Below, piece after piece: positions 30,647 to 41,481 of a DNA stretch of 64,000 nt. Source of the stretch: Phaseolus vulgaris. Lineage: Eukaryota > Streptophyta > Magnoliopsida > Fabales > Fabaceae. Each line of letters starts with the position of its first letter. Position 1 is the stretch's first letter. The stretch is from assembly GCF_000499845.2 (NCBI RefSeq), contig NC_023750.2, positions 31,745,869 to 31,809,868 on the forward strand, written 5' to 3'. The notes beneath the pieces were generated by a model. That model worked only from the letters and a program-made list of their open reading frames with translations. It was not told the origin of the DNA and searched no databases. A program made the translations under genes and the position numbers.

Positions 30647-33600
30647 TCAACTGTAATACAACTTCAAGTGCGTGGCGTTCCAAGTGCGAGGGATCGCCCC
30701 CCCTTCCAGTGTCTCTAAGCGGTAGGCGCCGTTCCCGAGCGCCTCGGTTATTCTGAACGGTCCCGTCCACTTAGGCGACAGCTTATTCTCCATCTCGTAC
30801 TGGTGGGCTTTTCTCATCACCAGGTCGCCTTCTCTAAATTGCCTTGGCATCACCTTCGAGTTGTACCTTCGTTCAATCCTTCTCTTCACCGCCTCAGCTT
30901 TCAGTCTCGCCTCTTCCCTGACCTCGTCCAGTAGATCCAGGTTCAGCCTTCTCTCTTCATTCGAATCTTCCTCTACAAAGTTCTGGAATCTCGGCGAGCT
31001 CTCCTGGATCTCTACTGGAATCATCGCATCACACCCATAGACCAAACTGAACGGGGTCTCATGGGTTCCTGACTGCTCGGTGGTGTGGTATGCCCAGACT
31101 ATACGGGGCACCTCCTCAGCCCAGCTTCCCTTGGTTTTTTCTAGCCTTCTCTTCAAACCTCTCAACAACACCCGATTAGCTGACTCCACCTGGCCATTTG
31201 TCTGAGGGTGCTCGACGGATGCAAACACTTGTTGAATTCCCACCCCTTCGCAGAGCTTCTTCAACAGGTGGCTTGCAAACTGAGTCCCATTATCCGACAC
31301 CAGGCGTTTAGGCACTCCAAACCGGCACACGATGTTCTTCCACACGAAACCTTCGATCTTGTGTGCGGTGATCTGGGCCACTGGTTCTGCTTCGATCCAC
31401 TTGGTGAAATATTCAATCGCCACCACCAAGTACTTCATCTGCCTGATCGCCAGCGGGAAAGGTCCCAGGATGTCGATTCCCCAGGTATGAAACGGCCAAG
31501 GGCTATAGATCGACTTCAACTCCTCGGGAGGCGCCTTATGCCAATCGGCGTGCTGCTGGCATTGTTTGCAACATTGGGCATACTTCTTGCAATCTTCTCT
31601 CATGGATGGCCAGTAGTATCCTGCACGGAGAGTCCTCGCGGCCAGAGCTCGACCCCCGACGTGGCTTCCGCATATACCTTCGTGGAGCTCCGCCATGATT
31701 CTCGTGCACTTCTCGCCATGTATAGATTCCAGGAGCGGGTGAGTGAACCCAAACCTGTACAGATCGCCATCAATCAGGGTGTACTTGCTAGAATTCTTCT
31801 TTACCTTCCTAGCCTCAGTCGGATCCAACGGGAGAAGGCCATCCGCCAGGCACCGCTTGTACTGGGTTATCCAAGTGTCTGGCTCATGGGTAGCGCAGAC
31901 CTGCATCACGTTCACCTTCTCTCCCCAGCAAGCTCTAATTCTCGGCGATCTCAGAGTTTCTTGCGTCAGGGACTTATGGCTTCTCGCGGCTTTCTCCGTC
32001 GACTTGCTGATCTGAAGGACCAGGTGATCTGCCACAAATGCTCTCGGCGTCTTCAGAGTTTCTTGAATCACCGTCCTCTGCCTATCCCCCTTGCCTGAGC
32101 TGGCGAGCTTAGCTAGCAAGTCAGCTCGGGCATTCTGCTCTCTGGGCACATGCACTACTTCAAAGGAGGCAAAAAAACTCTTCAACTCCTGCACATATTC
32201 CAGATAGGCCGCCATTTGTGGATCTTTAGCCTGGAACTCGCCTGTTACTTGCCCTGTGACTAGCAGCGAGTCACTCTTAGCCATCAGCACCCTAGCTCCC
32301 ATCTCTTTGGCCAGCAAAATTCCGGCGATCAGCGCCTCTTACTCCGCTTGATTGTTACTGGCTTTGAAGGCAAACCTCAGAGATTGTTCGATCAGCACGC
32401 CGTTGGGTCCTTCCAATATGACTCCAGCACCGCTGCCCTGCTGGTTCGACGATCCATCCACCGAAAGTACCCAACGGAAATCGTCCACTTCAACTCGTGT
32501 TGCCTCAGATGAGAGCTCGACCACGAAATCTGCAAAGATTTGCCCCTTAATCGGGCCTCGGGGCTCATATTTGATATCAAACTCTGACAATTCTACTGCC
32601 CACTTCACCATCCCTCCTGCAACGTCAGGCTTCTTCAAGACCTTCTGGATGGGCAGGTCAGTCATCACCAGTATTGTGAAGCTATGGAAGTAGTGGCGCA
32701 ACCTCCTCGCCGAAAATACCACAGCCAGCGCAGCCTTCTCCAGGGCCTGATATCTCATTTCGGGGCCCTGCAACACCTTGCTCACAAAATAGATAGGCTT
32801 CTGAGCTTGGTCTTGATCCTGGGCGAGCACCGCACTCACCGCCCTCTCAGTTACAGCAAAATACAACCTGAGAGGGGTTCCCACCAGCGGTTTGCACAGA
32901 ACCGGCGGGCTCGCCAGATACTCCTTCAGCTTGACGAAAGCTTCCTCGCACTCTTTCGTCCAAACAAACTTATTGTTGCGCCTCAGGCACTGAAAATAGG
33001 GATGGCCCTTCTCCCCGCTAGCGGACACGAAGCGGGACAGGGCTGCCATCCGACCTGTTAGTTGTTGAACCTCCTTCACCGTAGCTGGGCTCCTCATCGC
33101 CAGGATGGCGGCACACTTGTCAGGGTTGGCCTCTATGCCTCTTTCAGTCAAGAGGAAACCCAAAAACTTCCCAGCTTCCACGCCGAAAATACATTTCTCT
33201 GGATTCAGCTTCAATCTGAACTTGGCGATCGTCGTGAACAATTCCTCCAAGTCGGCAACGTGCTTGCTCTTTTCTGGCGAGGTCACGACCATGTCATCGA
33301 CGTACGCTTGCACGTTCCTTCCCAGCATCGGTGCAAGTACTCGATCCATCAGCCTCTGGTACGTGGCCCCCGCGTTCTTCAGCCCAAACGGCATCACCTT
33401 GTAGCAGTAGCACGACCTCTCCGTCATGAAGGCTGTTTTCTCTTCGTCCATGGGATGCATCTTAATCTGATTGTACCCCGAGAAGGCATCCAGGAAGCTC
33501 AACAGCTTACACCCCGCAGCACTATCCACCAGGGCGTCTATGCTTGGTAAAGGATACGAATCCTTTGGGCAAGCTTTGTTCAGGTCAGTGAAATCGACGC

Positions 33601-36085
33601 ACATGCGCCATTTCCCGTTACTCTTCTTCACCAGCACGACATTCGCCAGCCATTCAGGGTACTGGACTTCCCTGATGTGGCCTGCAGCGAGGAGCTTCTG
33701 AGTTTCATCTCTAATCGCCTGCCTTCTTTCTTCGTTGAACTTTCTTCTTCTTTGTCGCACTAGTCTCACCAAGCTGTCCATCGCCAGATGATGGCACAGG
33801 AAGTCGGGATCAATCCCGGGCATGTCTGAAGCGGACCATGCAAACGCGTCCAGATGCCGCTCAATCACCTTGGCGATCTGGTCCTGGAGCTCGACCTCCA
33901 GAGATCTTCCCAACTTGAAGATTTTTCCCCCGATCTCTTTCTCGAGCCACTGCTCGACAGGTTTTGGCCTGGATTCTCGGGCGATCACCGCCCTGGCGAT
34001 TCCCTGTTCTCTCGCTTCCTCAGGGCGATTCCGCGCCTCTTCCTCCTCCAGACCAGCGTTTCCCTCCACTAGCTCAGCGTCCACCATCTCCACGTCCCTT
34101 CCGGCGGTCTCGTCCGCTACCGTCGATCTGGGCTTCACACCGGGAGGTGGGGTGGTTGTTACATAACTCACTGATCTCTTGTTTTTCAGGCTATTCTCAT
34201 AGCACTTTTTCGCTTCTTTCTGATCAGACTTGATCGTGATCACCACCCCCTCCATAGACGGCAACTTTACCTTCATGTGCCGAGTCGACGGAATGGCGCC
34301 TATCCTGTTAAGCGTGGGCCTTCCCAACAGGATGTTATATGCTGAAGGAGCGTTTACGATGAGGTACTTGATTTTCTCCGTCCTCGAACCAGCCTCATCT
34401 GTAAACGTGGTTCTCAGCTCAATATATCCCCTGACCTCCACCTGGTCACCAGCGAACCCATATAGGCACCCTCCATAGGGCCTTAGCTGGTCAAGGGGTA
34501 ACTCCAGCTGCGTGAAAGTCGGCCAGAACATCACGTCTGCCGAACTTCCCTGGTCCACCAGAACTCGGTGGACCTTCCTTCCTGCCGTAACCAACGAAAT
34601 GACTATGGGATCGTTGTCATGGGGCACAACGTCCCGAAGATCCTGCTTGGTGAACGTAATGTCTACCTCCGACGAGTGATCTTCAAACATATCCACTGTC
34701 ATCACCGACCACGCGTACTTCTTCCTCTGCGATGCGGTGCATCCACCACCTGAGAAGCCTCCTGCGATGGTGTGGATTTCCCCGTGGATAGGCATCTCGT
34801 GTTGCTGGGCTTCTCCACCTGCTGACTGGGAACTCGACGCTCCCCCCGTTCTTTTGTCCAGCAGATAGTCATTTAGGAACCCGCTCTTAACCAGATCATC
34901 GAGCTGATACCCTAAGGACAAACACGAGTCCAAAGTGTGGCCAAAGCCCTGGTGAAACTCACACCAGGCGTCTGGCTTTGGTCCCAGCACCTTGTCGCCC
35001 ACCTTCTCAGGCGCTTTCAACCTAGCAGATATATTGGGAATGGCGATCAGGTCCGCTAATCCCATGACAAACTTGTGCTTAGGCGGGCGATTGTATTCCC
35101 GGCGTGCTGGTTGCTGGCGTCCCTGGCCCCTCCCCTTGTTCCTCCTATCATAAGGATGGCAAGTCCTCTGGTCCTTCCTGGCCGCTGCCGCTGTCTCCAG
35201 CACCCGTTGCGGCTGGATTCTGGTCTGGGCGCGTGGCCTAGCGGGAGCCACGCTCCCTCTCTTCTCAGCGACCTCACTTTCGTCGGCGATGTGAGCCACC
35301 GCAAGTCACCTGACCTCAGCAAACGTTGCAGGGTGAGCCCTGATCAAGGCCTCGCAGAACGGTCCTGGCAGCACGCCCTTCTTGAATGCATAGACCAGCA
35401 TTTCTTCATCTTTAGCCGGCGATCTGACCATCTGCGCTCCGAAGCGATTCAGGTAGTCTCTGAGGGACTCTCCCTGGTACTGCCTTATATCAAACAGATC
35501 ATAAGACACCCTGGGCGGTGCCTTGTTCACGATGTATTGCTCGACGAAAACCTTAGAGAACTGCTGAAAACTAGTTATGTGACCGTTAGGTAGGCTCACA
35601 AACCACTCCAGCGCCGTTCCCTGGAGCGTGCTTACGAACATCTTGCAATACACGGCGTCTGATCCTCCCGACAGCATCATCTGCGTATGGAACGTGGTCA
35701 GATGGGCCTCTGGATCCTCCACGCCAGTAAAGACAACCTTGACAGGGACCACGCTCGTAGGAATGGGCGTATCAGTAATCGCCTGAACAAAAGGCATAGG
35801 GAAAACGCGAGGTGGCGATGACGGCGCCACCACTTCAGCAGAAGGACGCCCTTGCTGCTCCTGAAGAGCTTGACGCAGCTCCTCAGTCACCTTGCTGAGC
35901 TCCTCATTCCTGGCGCGAGAGGCGACCAGGTCCTCATGCATTCTCGCCTGCTCTATGCGTGAGGCTTCCACAGTTGCCTGCAACGAACGCATCATCTCTG
36001 CCATCTGCGCCATGGTCATGGCAGCGGCGCCTTCGGCAGCGACGGGCGCAACTGGACTTGAGCGATTGCTTCTCATTTTTCTCAT
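30647..36085 (-). pseudogene. gag-pol polyprotein of Tat-lineage gypsy element C (two nonsense codons)
   Basis: One continuous frame of about 1,812 codons from MRKMRSNRSSP (36085) to LKLYYS (30647). Gag: EWFVSLPNGHITSF, FDIRQYQGESLRDY, and knuckle WCEFHQGFGHTLDSC (C-X2-H-X4-H-X4-C). Protease: VLVDQGSSADVMFW. Reverse transcriptase: FLDAFSGYNQIKMH, MPFGLKNAGATYQ, YVDDM at 33290-33304. First RNase H: AVSAVLAQDQ..QKPIYFVSK. Second, archaeal-like RNase H: LSVDGSSNQQGSG and KSDSLLVTGQV. Integrase: finger CCKQCQQH, core WGIDILGPF, VSDNGTQF, GQVESANR. Stops: TGA at 35306-35308 in gag (Arg in D) and TAA at 32339-32341 in the second RNase H (Tyr in B). Otherwise intact, and consistent with a recent insertion. 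Confidence 0.93.
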
Positions 36086-36476
36086 GAAACTCAGCGAATC
36101 ACAGAATGCGACGAACAACACTTACTCTAGCTACGATTGAGTCAGCGATCAATCGGAAGAAACTGTGCGAAACTCCGCGAGAAAACTCAAGAACACCGCA
36201 AACCTTCAAAGAAACTTGCACCTTCACCAAAACCCACTGCTCTTCCCACGGATAACCAAACGAGCGAAAGAACTCAACTCCATCGAACAAATTACGCCTA
36301 AACAGCAGAAAAACCTTTCTTCACCGATTGAAAACCCAAACGAACGGTGTAAAACGCGAATTCACCGAACAAGTTTCAAGCAAACAGCGAACGATGGTTG
36401 CACCAGCACACAACCACGCAGAAAACTTCGAAAACCTCCAAGAACTCACGCTGTGGATGGGAGCAAGTTTTACACG
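36086..36476 (-). other. 5' leader of element C
   Basis: Untranslated leader between primer-binding site and gag ATG, collinear with B's leader. No open frame. Confidence 0.6.
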
Positions 36477-36493
36477 GCCCCACGGTGGGCGCC
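36477..36493 (-). other. Primer binding site of element C
   Basis: Minus strand GGCGCCCACCGTGGGGC, separated from the LTR by three bases, as in B. Confidence 0.8.
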
Positions 36494-36496
36494 TGA

Positions 36497-37294
36497 TGAT
36501 CCTGCCTGTTGACCAGAACGCTGGAAACTGCCTCGTCAAAGGATCGACGTGTGCACCGCTTCAAACCTCCGTTCCTCTACGAGATCCACCTCAAGAATCT
36601 GCAAAAGAAACAGAGCGGCGCCGCTGCGGCCGATCGCACTCCAACGCCCAAGTCAGTGACCGAATCACCAAATACTAAGAGAACAAGAACCGTGCAAATC
36701 CTCTCTCACAGTAAGCTCTATAACTCGCAAGCGTAAAGAGTGTAATCTGAACGCGCGTACCTCAGAAAGTTCGTTGAGAACTCTTATATACCTGGTTACT
36801 TTCTCTCTCCTGGCAGTTACAGACTTGGACACGTGGCTCGCATCCAACTGTACACATGCCATCATCTGGAGCCTCCTTGACTTGGGCGCTGCTTCTACTC
36901 TCGTTTTGCTAAGTTACCTATGCATGGTACTGCCCAGTACATAGCCAACTTGGGAGTGCGATCTCTACTAGAACTGGCGAGTTAGGGTGCCTTCGTACAC
37001 CTTCCCTGTGGTCTCGTCGACCGCCTTCATAATCTGCACCACCTTCATCTCTAGCGATGTGCTTTCTCTGGCGATCTCCAATCACAAGGTCGCCTGAGTT
37101 AACATCTGGCGACTTCATCTCTAACCTGGTGATCGCCGATTCTGGTATGCTGGAGATCGGAACACGCCAACTTAATAACTGGCGACTTCACGAGCCCCCC
37201 AACTTCCTTCCTTTCTGCCAACTTGGCGCCTTGTCAACACGCCTATACTGTAGCTTGACGCCACGTCATCACTTCCGACTACCAGGGCGGTACA
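36497..37294 (-). mobile_element. 5' LTR of element C
   Basis: 798 bp with intact TG..CA ends. About 12 differences from the 3' LTR, nearly all transitions, as expected for decay of methylated cytosines. TATA box on the minus strand at 36783-36790. Confidence 0.93.
36783..36790 (-). promoter_or_regulatory. LTR TATA box (C 5' LTR)
   Basis: Minus strand TATATAAG in the context GGTATATAAGAG. It would drive the C genomic transcript. Confidence 0.65.
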
Positions 37295-37299
37295 AAAAC

Positions 37300-37526
37300 C
37301 TTTCTCAACCATTATAGAAAATCAACCGATTAAAAAGTGAAAACAACTGGTTGTTTTTTGTTTCTACTATATGAGAAAGGGTCATAATGTGAGATTTTGC
37401 AATGTTCGTAAAATTCTTGTTCCCAGAGGCTTGTTAAAGTGGGTTCCTAAGATTTTGAAGATTCCTAAGGCTGCTACTAACATAATTGGACCCAAATTCA
37501 TAAGGGGACCAAATCTTGCTTCTTAA
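37300..37526 (+). pseudogene. copia F gag, C-terminal part right of element C
   Basis: Resumes the F gag frame: ENQPIKK, stop, KQLVVFCFYYMRKGHNVRF, then CNVRKILVPRGLLKWVPK, ending GPKFIRGPNLAS and TAA. FYYMRKGHNVRFC is a decayed CCHC knuckle with the second cysteine changed to tyrosine. The QPI and QLV repeats are encoded by a palindrome pair spaced 21 bp (37323/37344). No pol follows. Confidence 0.65.
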
Positions 37527-38452
37527 TATTTTCTTGTAGGTATCCTTGGCAGCCAAGAATTACTTTTGGGCTTGAAGAATGACCGTTAAAGGGAAAAACA
37601 ACAAGAGTAAAGATAGTCTTTGTGCCTTTGAATCAAATAATAAAGGGATCAAGATTCGGTATTTGATGGTTTTCTTTTTCAGGACTTTGCTTCCATAATG
37701 AAGAATATGTTGAAATTGACTTTCATGCAAGTTCTTGTGTTAGAACTAGTGTTATGGATTTTAGAACTGTTTGTCAAATCTGTACATGTGTTCTTAAAAT
37801 AATAGTTTGTATCTCTCTTCTTTGCTTGGACAATCAATCTTAAGTTCAATTATGTGTTTCTATAAAGTGTTTCCGGTTTATATCTAGCCTATTATCATTC
37901 AAATGGTGTGTGCCTTAACCTGTATATGTGTTTCTCAGGTTTTGGTCAAGGATTTGGATTTTCTTAATTTCAAAATTCCTGTCACAAAATCAACTAGTTG
38001 ATTCTGCGAAACAAACGATTCTTTTAGCCTTGACAATACTGTATCTAATTCTGCTTTATTTGTTTAATCTTTGATTTGTATACTTGATCCTTCTCTGTAC
38101 CGTTACTGGTCAAATACACATTTATTGCAATATTGAACATAATATTTCTGAGCAGTTATTACCTTTTAGAAAAATATATTCTTATTTGTATTGGAAATCA
38201 AAATTCTTTAATGCTTAGTCAAATCTGCATGTGTTTACTAATAGGGTCTGACAAAACAACTTTATTGGTTTTGATTTGATTCCCTTATGTTTGAATTTAA
38301 CCCACTAAATGCCAAATGCTTGACTGCCTTTTCTGGATTTATAAATTTAAAATAACTGATTGTTCTTCCTCACAAAAAAACAATAAGTTGTTTTTCTCTC
38401 TGCATTAACTTTGTTCTGCAGTGTGCCTTTTTTTATTTCTTTTTGTTTAGCC
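37527..38452 (+). other. Non-coding internal region of copia F
   Basis: The place where pol would be expected. I find no protease, integrase, reverse transcriptase or RNase H motif in any frame. It contains a diverged palindrome pair at 21-bp spacing (37991/38012) and a further decayed pair near 38353 and 38381 (28 bp apart). Confidence 0.5.
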
Positions 38453-39042
38453 ATGGAATCAACCCCTCCCTCCTCAAAGAGAATGAAAACAAGAGCAGTA
38501 AGAAGGAGTGGTAAACTAGAGAGCTTGTTTTCAAGTGATCCAGACTTGATAAACAAATATTTACAAGAGACAAATGGTTGAAGGAACAAAAGCTCATGGA
38601 AGTGAGAAGGCTGTTGAAGGTTCAAATGCTGAGACGTTTTCTAGAGATGTCTGGAAAAATCTATCCAGACTTGGTAAACGTTTTCTCCACCAATCTCTAA
38701 TTTAAGGGTGATACTCTTCTCTCTCATGTTAAAGGAGTAGATTTGGAGATAACCAATGAAGTATGGATTGTTGTCACTGGACTGAAGTTTTCTGGTCTAT
38801 GAATCAACAAGGGAAACATTGGAGCAGTTGATGAGTTCAACAAGATGCAGTTTTATAAAAGCTGTTTCAAAAACCCACTTTCAAGGGTAAAAAGCTTTTC
38901 AGTTAGAGGATTGAAATTGAGTGAAAGGCTGGTTGGCTTTCATTGTGATGTGATTCCAATAGCCATATAGAGAAAGGTTCTTGACCTTCTTAGGAATCAC
39001 CTTGAGTTGGACATTATAGAGGCACTTTTCTTATAGTTGGAT
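38453..39042 (+). pseudogene. Extra 3' ORF of copia F, first part
   Basis: Starts MESTPPSSKRMKTRAVRRSG. Reading through a stop and frame changes it gives KIYPDLVNVFSTNL, LLSHVKGVDLEITNEVW, NKMQFYKSCFKNPL, LSERLVGFHCDVIPIA and VLDLLRNHLELDI. The pattern resembles the plant 'putative plant transposon protein' domain often found downstream of pol in SIRE-like copia elements (inference from memory). It is interrupted by the solo LTR at 39046 and continues at 39936. Stops near 38578, 38699, 38801 and 38968 make it a pseudogene. Role unknown. Confidence 0.55.
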
Positions 39043-39045
39043 CAT

Positions 39046-39930
39046 TGTTCTAAGACAAGAACTCACCAAAAACTAGTACCAAATCCCAAACTCATTTGGA
39101 TGAACCAATTTTAGTCAAATTGAACCGAACAAAAGAGTAAGAAAAGCAAAGGAACAAGATGAATGGACTGAAATATAAAACTGCTGAACCAAAACTCATA
39201 AAAAACAGCAAGAACACCAAACCAAAACTCAAGAACACAAGCTAACAAAAACAATAGAAAGAGAAGAAAGGAAGGAGAAGAGAGTGCTCATGAAGATGGA
39301 AGAATGTTGGATGATCTCGCCACTAGAAGTGTGGAATGCTCCTAGATGAGAGTGATGCCGCCACTTGAGGACTCCAATGATCCATCAAGATAAGACTAGA
39401 GAAGAAGGCTCAAAGCTCTCCAAAGTTCACTCAAAATTTGAGTAGAGTTTTCTTAGATTAATTCCAATCTGAATTTTACAAAGGAAGCACCTCTATTTAT
39501 AGCCTAAGGTGCTGAAAAATAGGTGGGAAATTTCAAATAAACTCATTTGAAATTCCCACCAAAAACAAGTCACATGGGAGGTGTGACCTTTTTCTACTAT
39601 GACACCTCCCAAAAACTACACCTACACCACTCTCCTAAGTCACATGGGTAATGTGACTTTATTTTACATTTTCACACTCCTTTATTTAATAACCACACCT
39701 CCTAAAACTATACAAAAGTATTTCAAAGCTTGGCCTTGCCCCTCATGGGATGGACTTGGGCTCTTTGGGCTTTGGCCTTCTTGGGCTTGGGCTTGGGCTT
39801 TGGGCTTGGGCCTCATCTTTATTTTATGTCTTCTTTTAATTCTGAGAAGACTAGAAGGAAGAACTTCAAATGTGAGGGTGGATGTCCTCTTCCTCCATTA
39901 ATAAAAGCCTCCTTTATTTGATTCTCATCA
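39046..39930 (-). mobile_element. Solo LTR of gypsy family H inserted in the F 3' ORF
   Basis: Plus strand tgttctaagacaag to gattctcatca, about 885 bp; minus-strand TATA (ctatttata on plus, 39493-39501). It matches the H 3' LTR (60304-61251). cattg occurs on the right (39931-39935) and overlaps the left end (39043-39047), consistent with a target duplication followed by loss of one TG. The left flanking 90 bp also match the DNA left of the H LTR at 60304. Confidence 0.82.
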
Positions 39931-39935
39931 CATTG

Positions 39936-40572
39936 TCTCTTGGATTTTAACACCAAGGAGTAGCAACCATTCAACCTTGTCAGAAGAAGATTTGGTGTTT
40001 ATCTATTGCATCATAAACTAAGTCAAGATAAACTGGATACAAATCATCAAGGAACACATGCAGAAGGCCACAAGGTTATGTGGTTTTCATTATCCCTATA
40101 TCATTTTAATTACTAAATTTCTTCAGTACTTTGAAATGGACTTAGAAGAAAAGTTGGCTGAAGTGGTGAAATCCTCAAGTGAGATTAATAGTGGCTCACT
40201 TAGTAAAATGGGGTTTACCAAGATTAATGGCTTTTGGGTAAGTAAAGGTGGTAATCCAGCTGCCTCAAGCAGTGAAGCTCAAAAGGAACAAGATGCTACA
40301 GAGGAGGTTGTTGCTGGTACTACTACTGTAGATGATGCTAGTCCAAGTGAAGGTGTTGGACGAGAAAGGATGACAACAATGTCACCTTTTGAAAGGTTGA
40401 TGATCAACCGTATGGACACCTTTGCTTAGAATCAAAGGAACCTCTATGATATGTGTGATTCAAGATTTAACAATATGGATTCACTTTCTCAACACTGGAT
40501 GAACAAATTGAAGAAGTCCAGAAGCAGATTATGGAACTCCAATTCGAAAGGGAGGAAAACCCTTATTTTTAA
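39936..40572 (+). pseudogene. Extra 3' ORF of copia F, C-terminal part
   Basis: Contains MDLEEKLAEVVKSSSEINSG, MGFTKINGFWVSKGG, SPFERLMINRMDTFA, and after a stop and a frame change a coiled-coil end LDEQIEEVQKQIMELQFERE finishing NPYF and TAA at 40572. The acidic/glutamine-rich coiled-coil C-terminus fits the extra ORF of SIRE-like copia elements. Broken. Confidence 0.55.
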
Positions 40573-41039
40573 AATTTCTGGTTTAAGTTTCTAAAACACT
40601 TTGTTTTGTTCTTATGTTGTTTTTAAATCCTACCTTTTGTCTATTTGATGAGACAAATAGGGGGAGATGTTGGTTTTGTAATGTTCTTGCTAACTACTTT
40701 CTTTATTGCTTTGAACATTGTTGCTATGAACTGCTTTCACTGGTTTAAATTTGAATATTGTTAAATGTTAACTCTGATATACAAAGTTTCAACCGTTTAT
40801 TCATGCGAAATAACCGATTGTTTATCTGTTTGCACCTATGTATGTTTGTTGGTTTCTCATCTGATTTGGATGATGTGATGATGTTCTTGTTTTGGAAATC
40901 ACCAAGAAAGAACTGGTTTCTGGTGCTTATTTGATTTGGAATAGGTTACCCTGTGTTTTTGTGTTTGCTCATGAATGCAGGTTGAACAAATTCTAAACAA
41001 AGAACATTCCTAAAAGCATCCCAATGATTTGTCTCCATC
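40573..41039 (+). other. 3' untranslated region of copia F with a first PPT copy
   Basis: Non-coding. A polypurine string aaatagggggagat at 40655-40668 is identical to the one next to the LTR (41040-41053). A palindrome pair spaced 21 bp lies at 40790/40811. Confidence 0.6.
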
Positions 41040-41053
41040 AAATAGGGGGAGAT
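41040..41053 (+). other. Polypurine tract of copia F
   Basis: aaatagggggagat directly precedes the 3' LTR TG. Confidence 0.8.
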
Positions 41054-41481
41054 TGTTGAACATTGGAGCTTTAATGTTTCAAATCCACATGAAGCCTGAA
41101 GCTGTGCTGCTTTTTGGTTTGGGCTTAAATTAGGTTGTTTAGAATCTTTGTTAATATCAGTTCTAATTCCTACACAAAGCTTAATCTATCTGTTTTAAAA
41201 GAAACGAAGTGATTTTCCAAGCAAAGGGAAAAAAATCGGTTGAATCATCAAGATAATCGATTGTTTGTCACTTAGCTGGCTTGAGGTTTTTGAAACTGCT
41301 TTTTAAACTAGTTATGCAACTGCTTGACTCATTCAACCGGTTAAATCGTGGTTTCAACCGGTTATATGTGTGTTTTCAAAACAATTTTTTGAAAACTTGA
41401 TTTAACTGATTCAGCTGATTAAAACTGCCTTAAACGGATATATTTCAAGTGCTATAAATATAGTCTTTCTTTCAAAGCAAT

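Larger units (their letters stand above)
25048..37294 (-). mobile_element. Ty3/gypsy Tat-lineage element C, complete, TSD AAAAC
   Basis: 12,247 bp with 798-bp LTRs (25048-25845 and 36497-37294) that differ at about 12 positions by eye. The 5-bp duplication AAAAC lies at 25043-25047 and 37295-37299. Minus-strand order: 5' LTR, primer site, gag-pol (36085-30647), conserved block, tandem repeats, antisense gene on the plus strand (26447-29106), polypurine tract, 3' LTR. Gag-pol is one reading frame broken only by two stop codons. It is the youngest-looking and best preserved element here. Confidence 0.95.

Noticed and set aside
31208..32098. Long open frame on the plus strand across pol of element C
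   Set aside because: It mirrors the RNase H and integrase codons on the other strand, occurs at the same place in B, and has no recognisable motif. It is a shadow of codon use.
38453..40572. Retroviral-type envelope gene in copia F
   Set aside because: No signal peptide or transmembrane segment is visible; the pattern fits a plant element extra ORF better.
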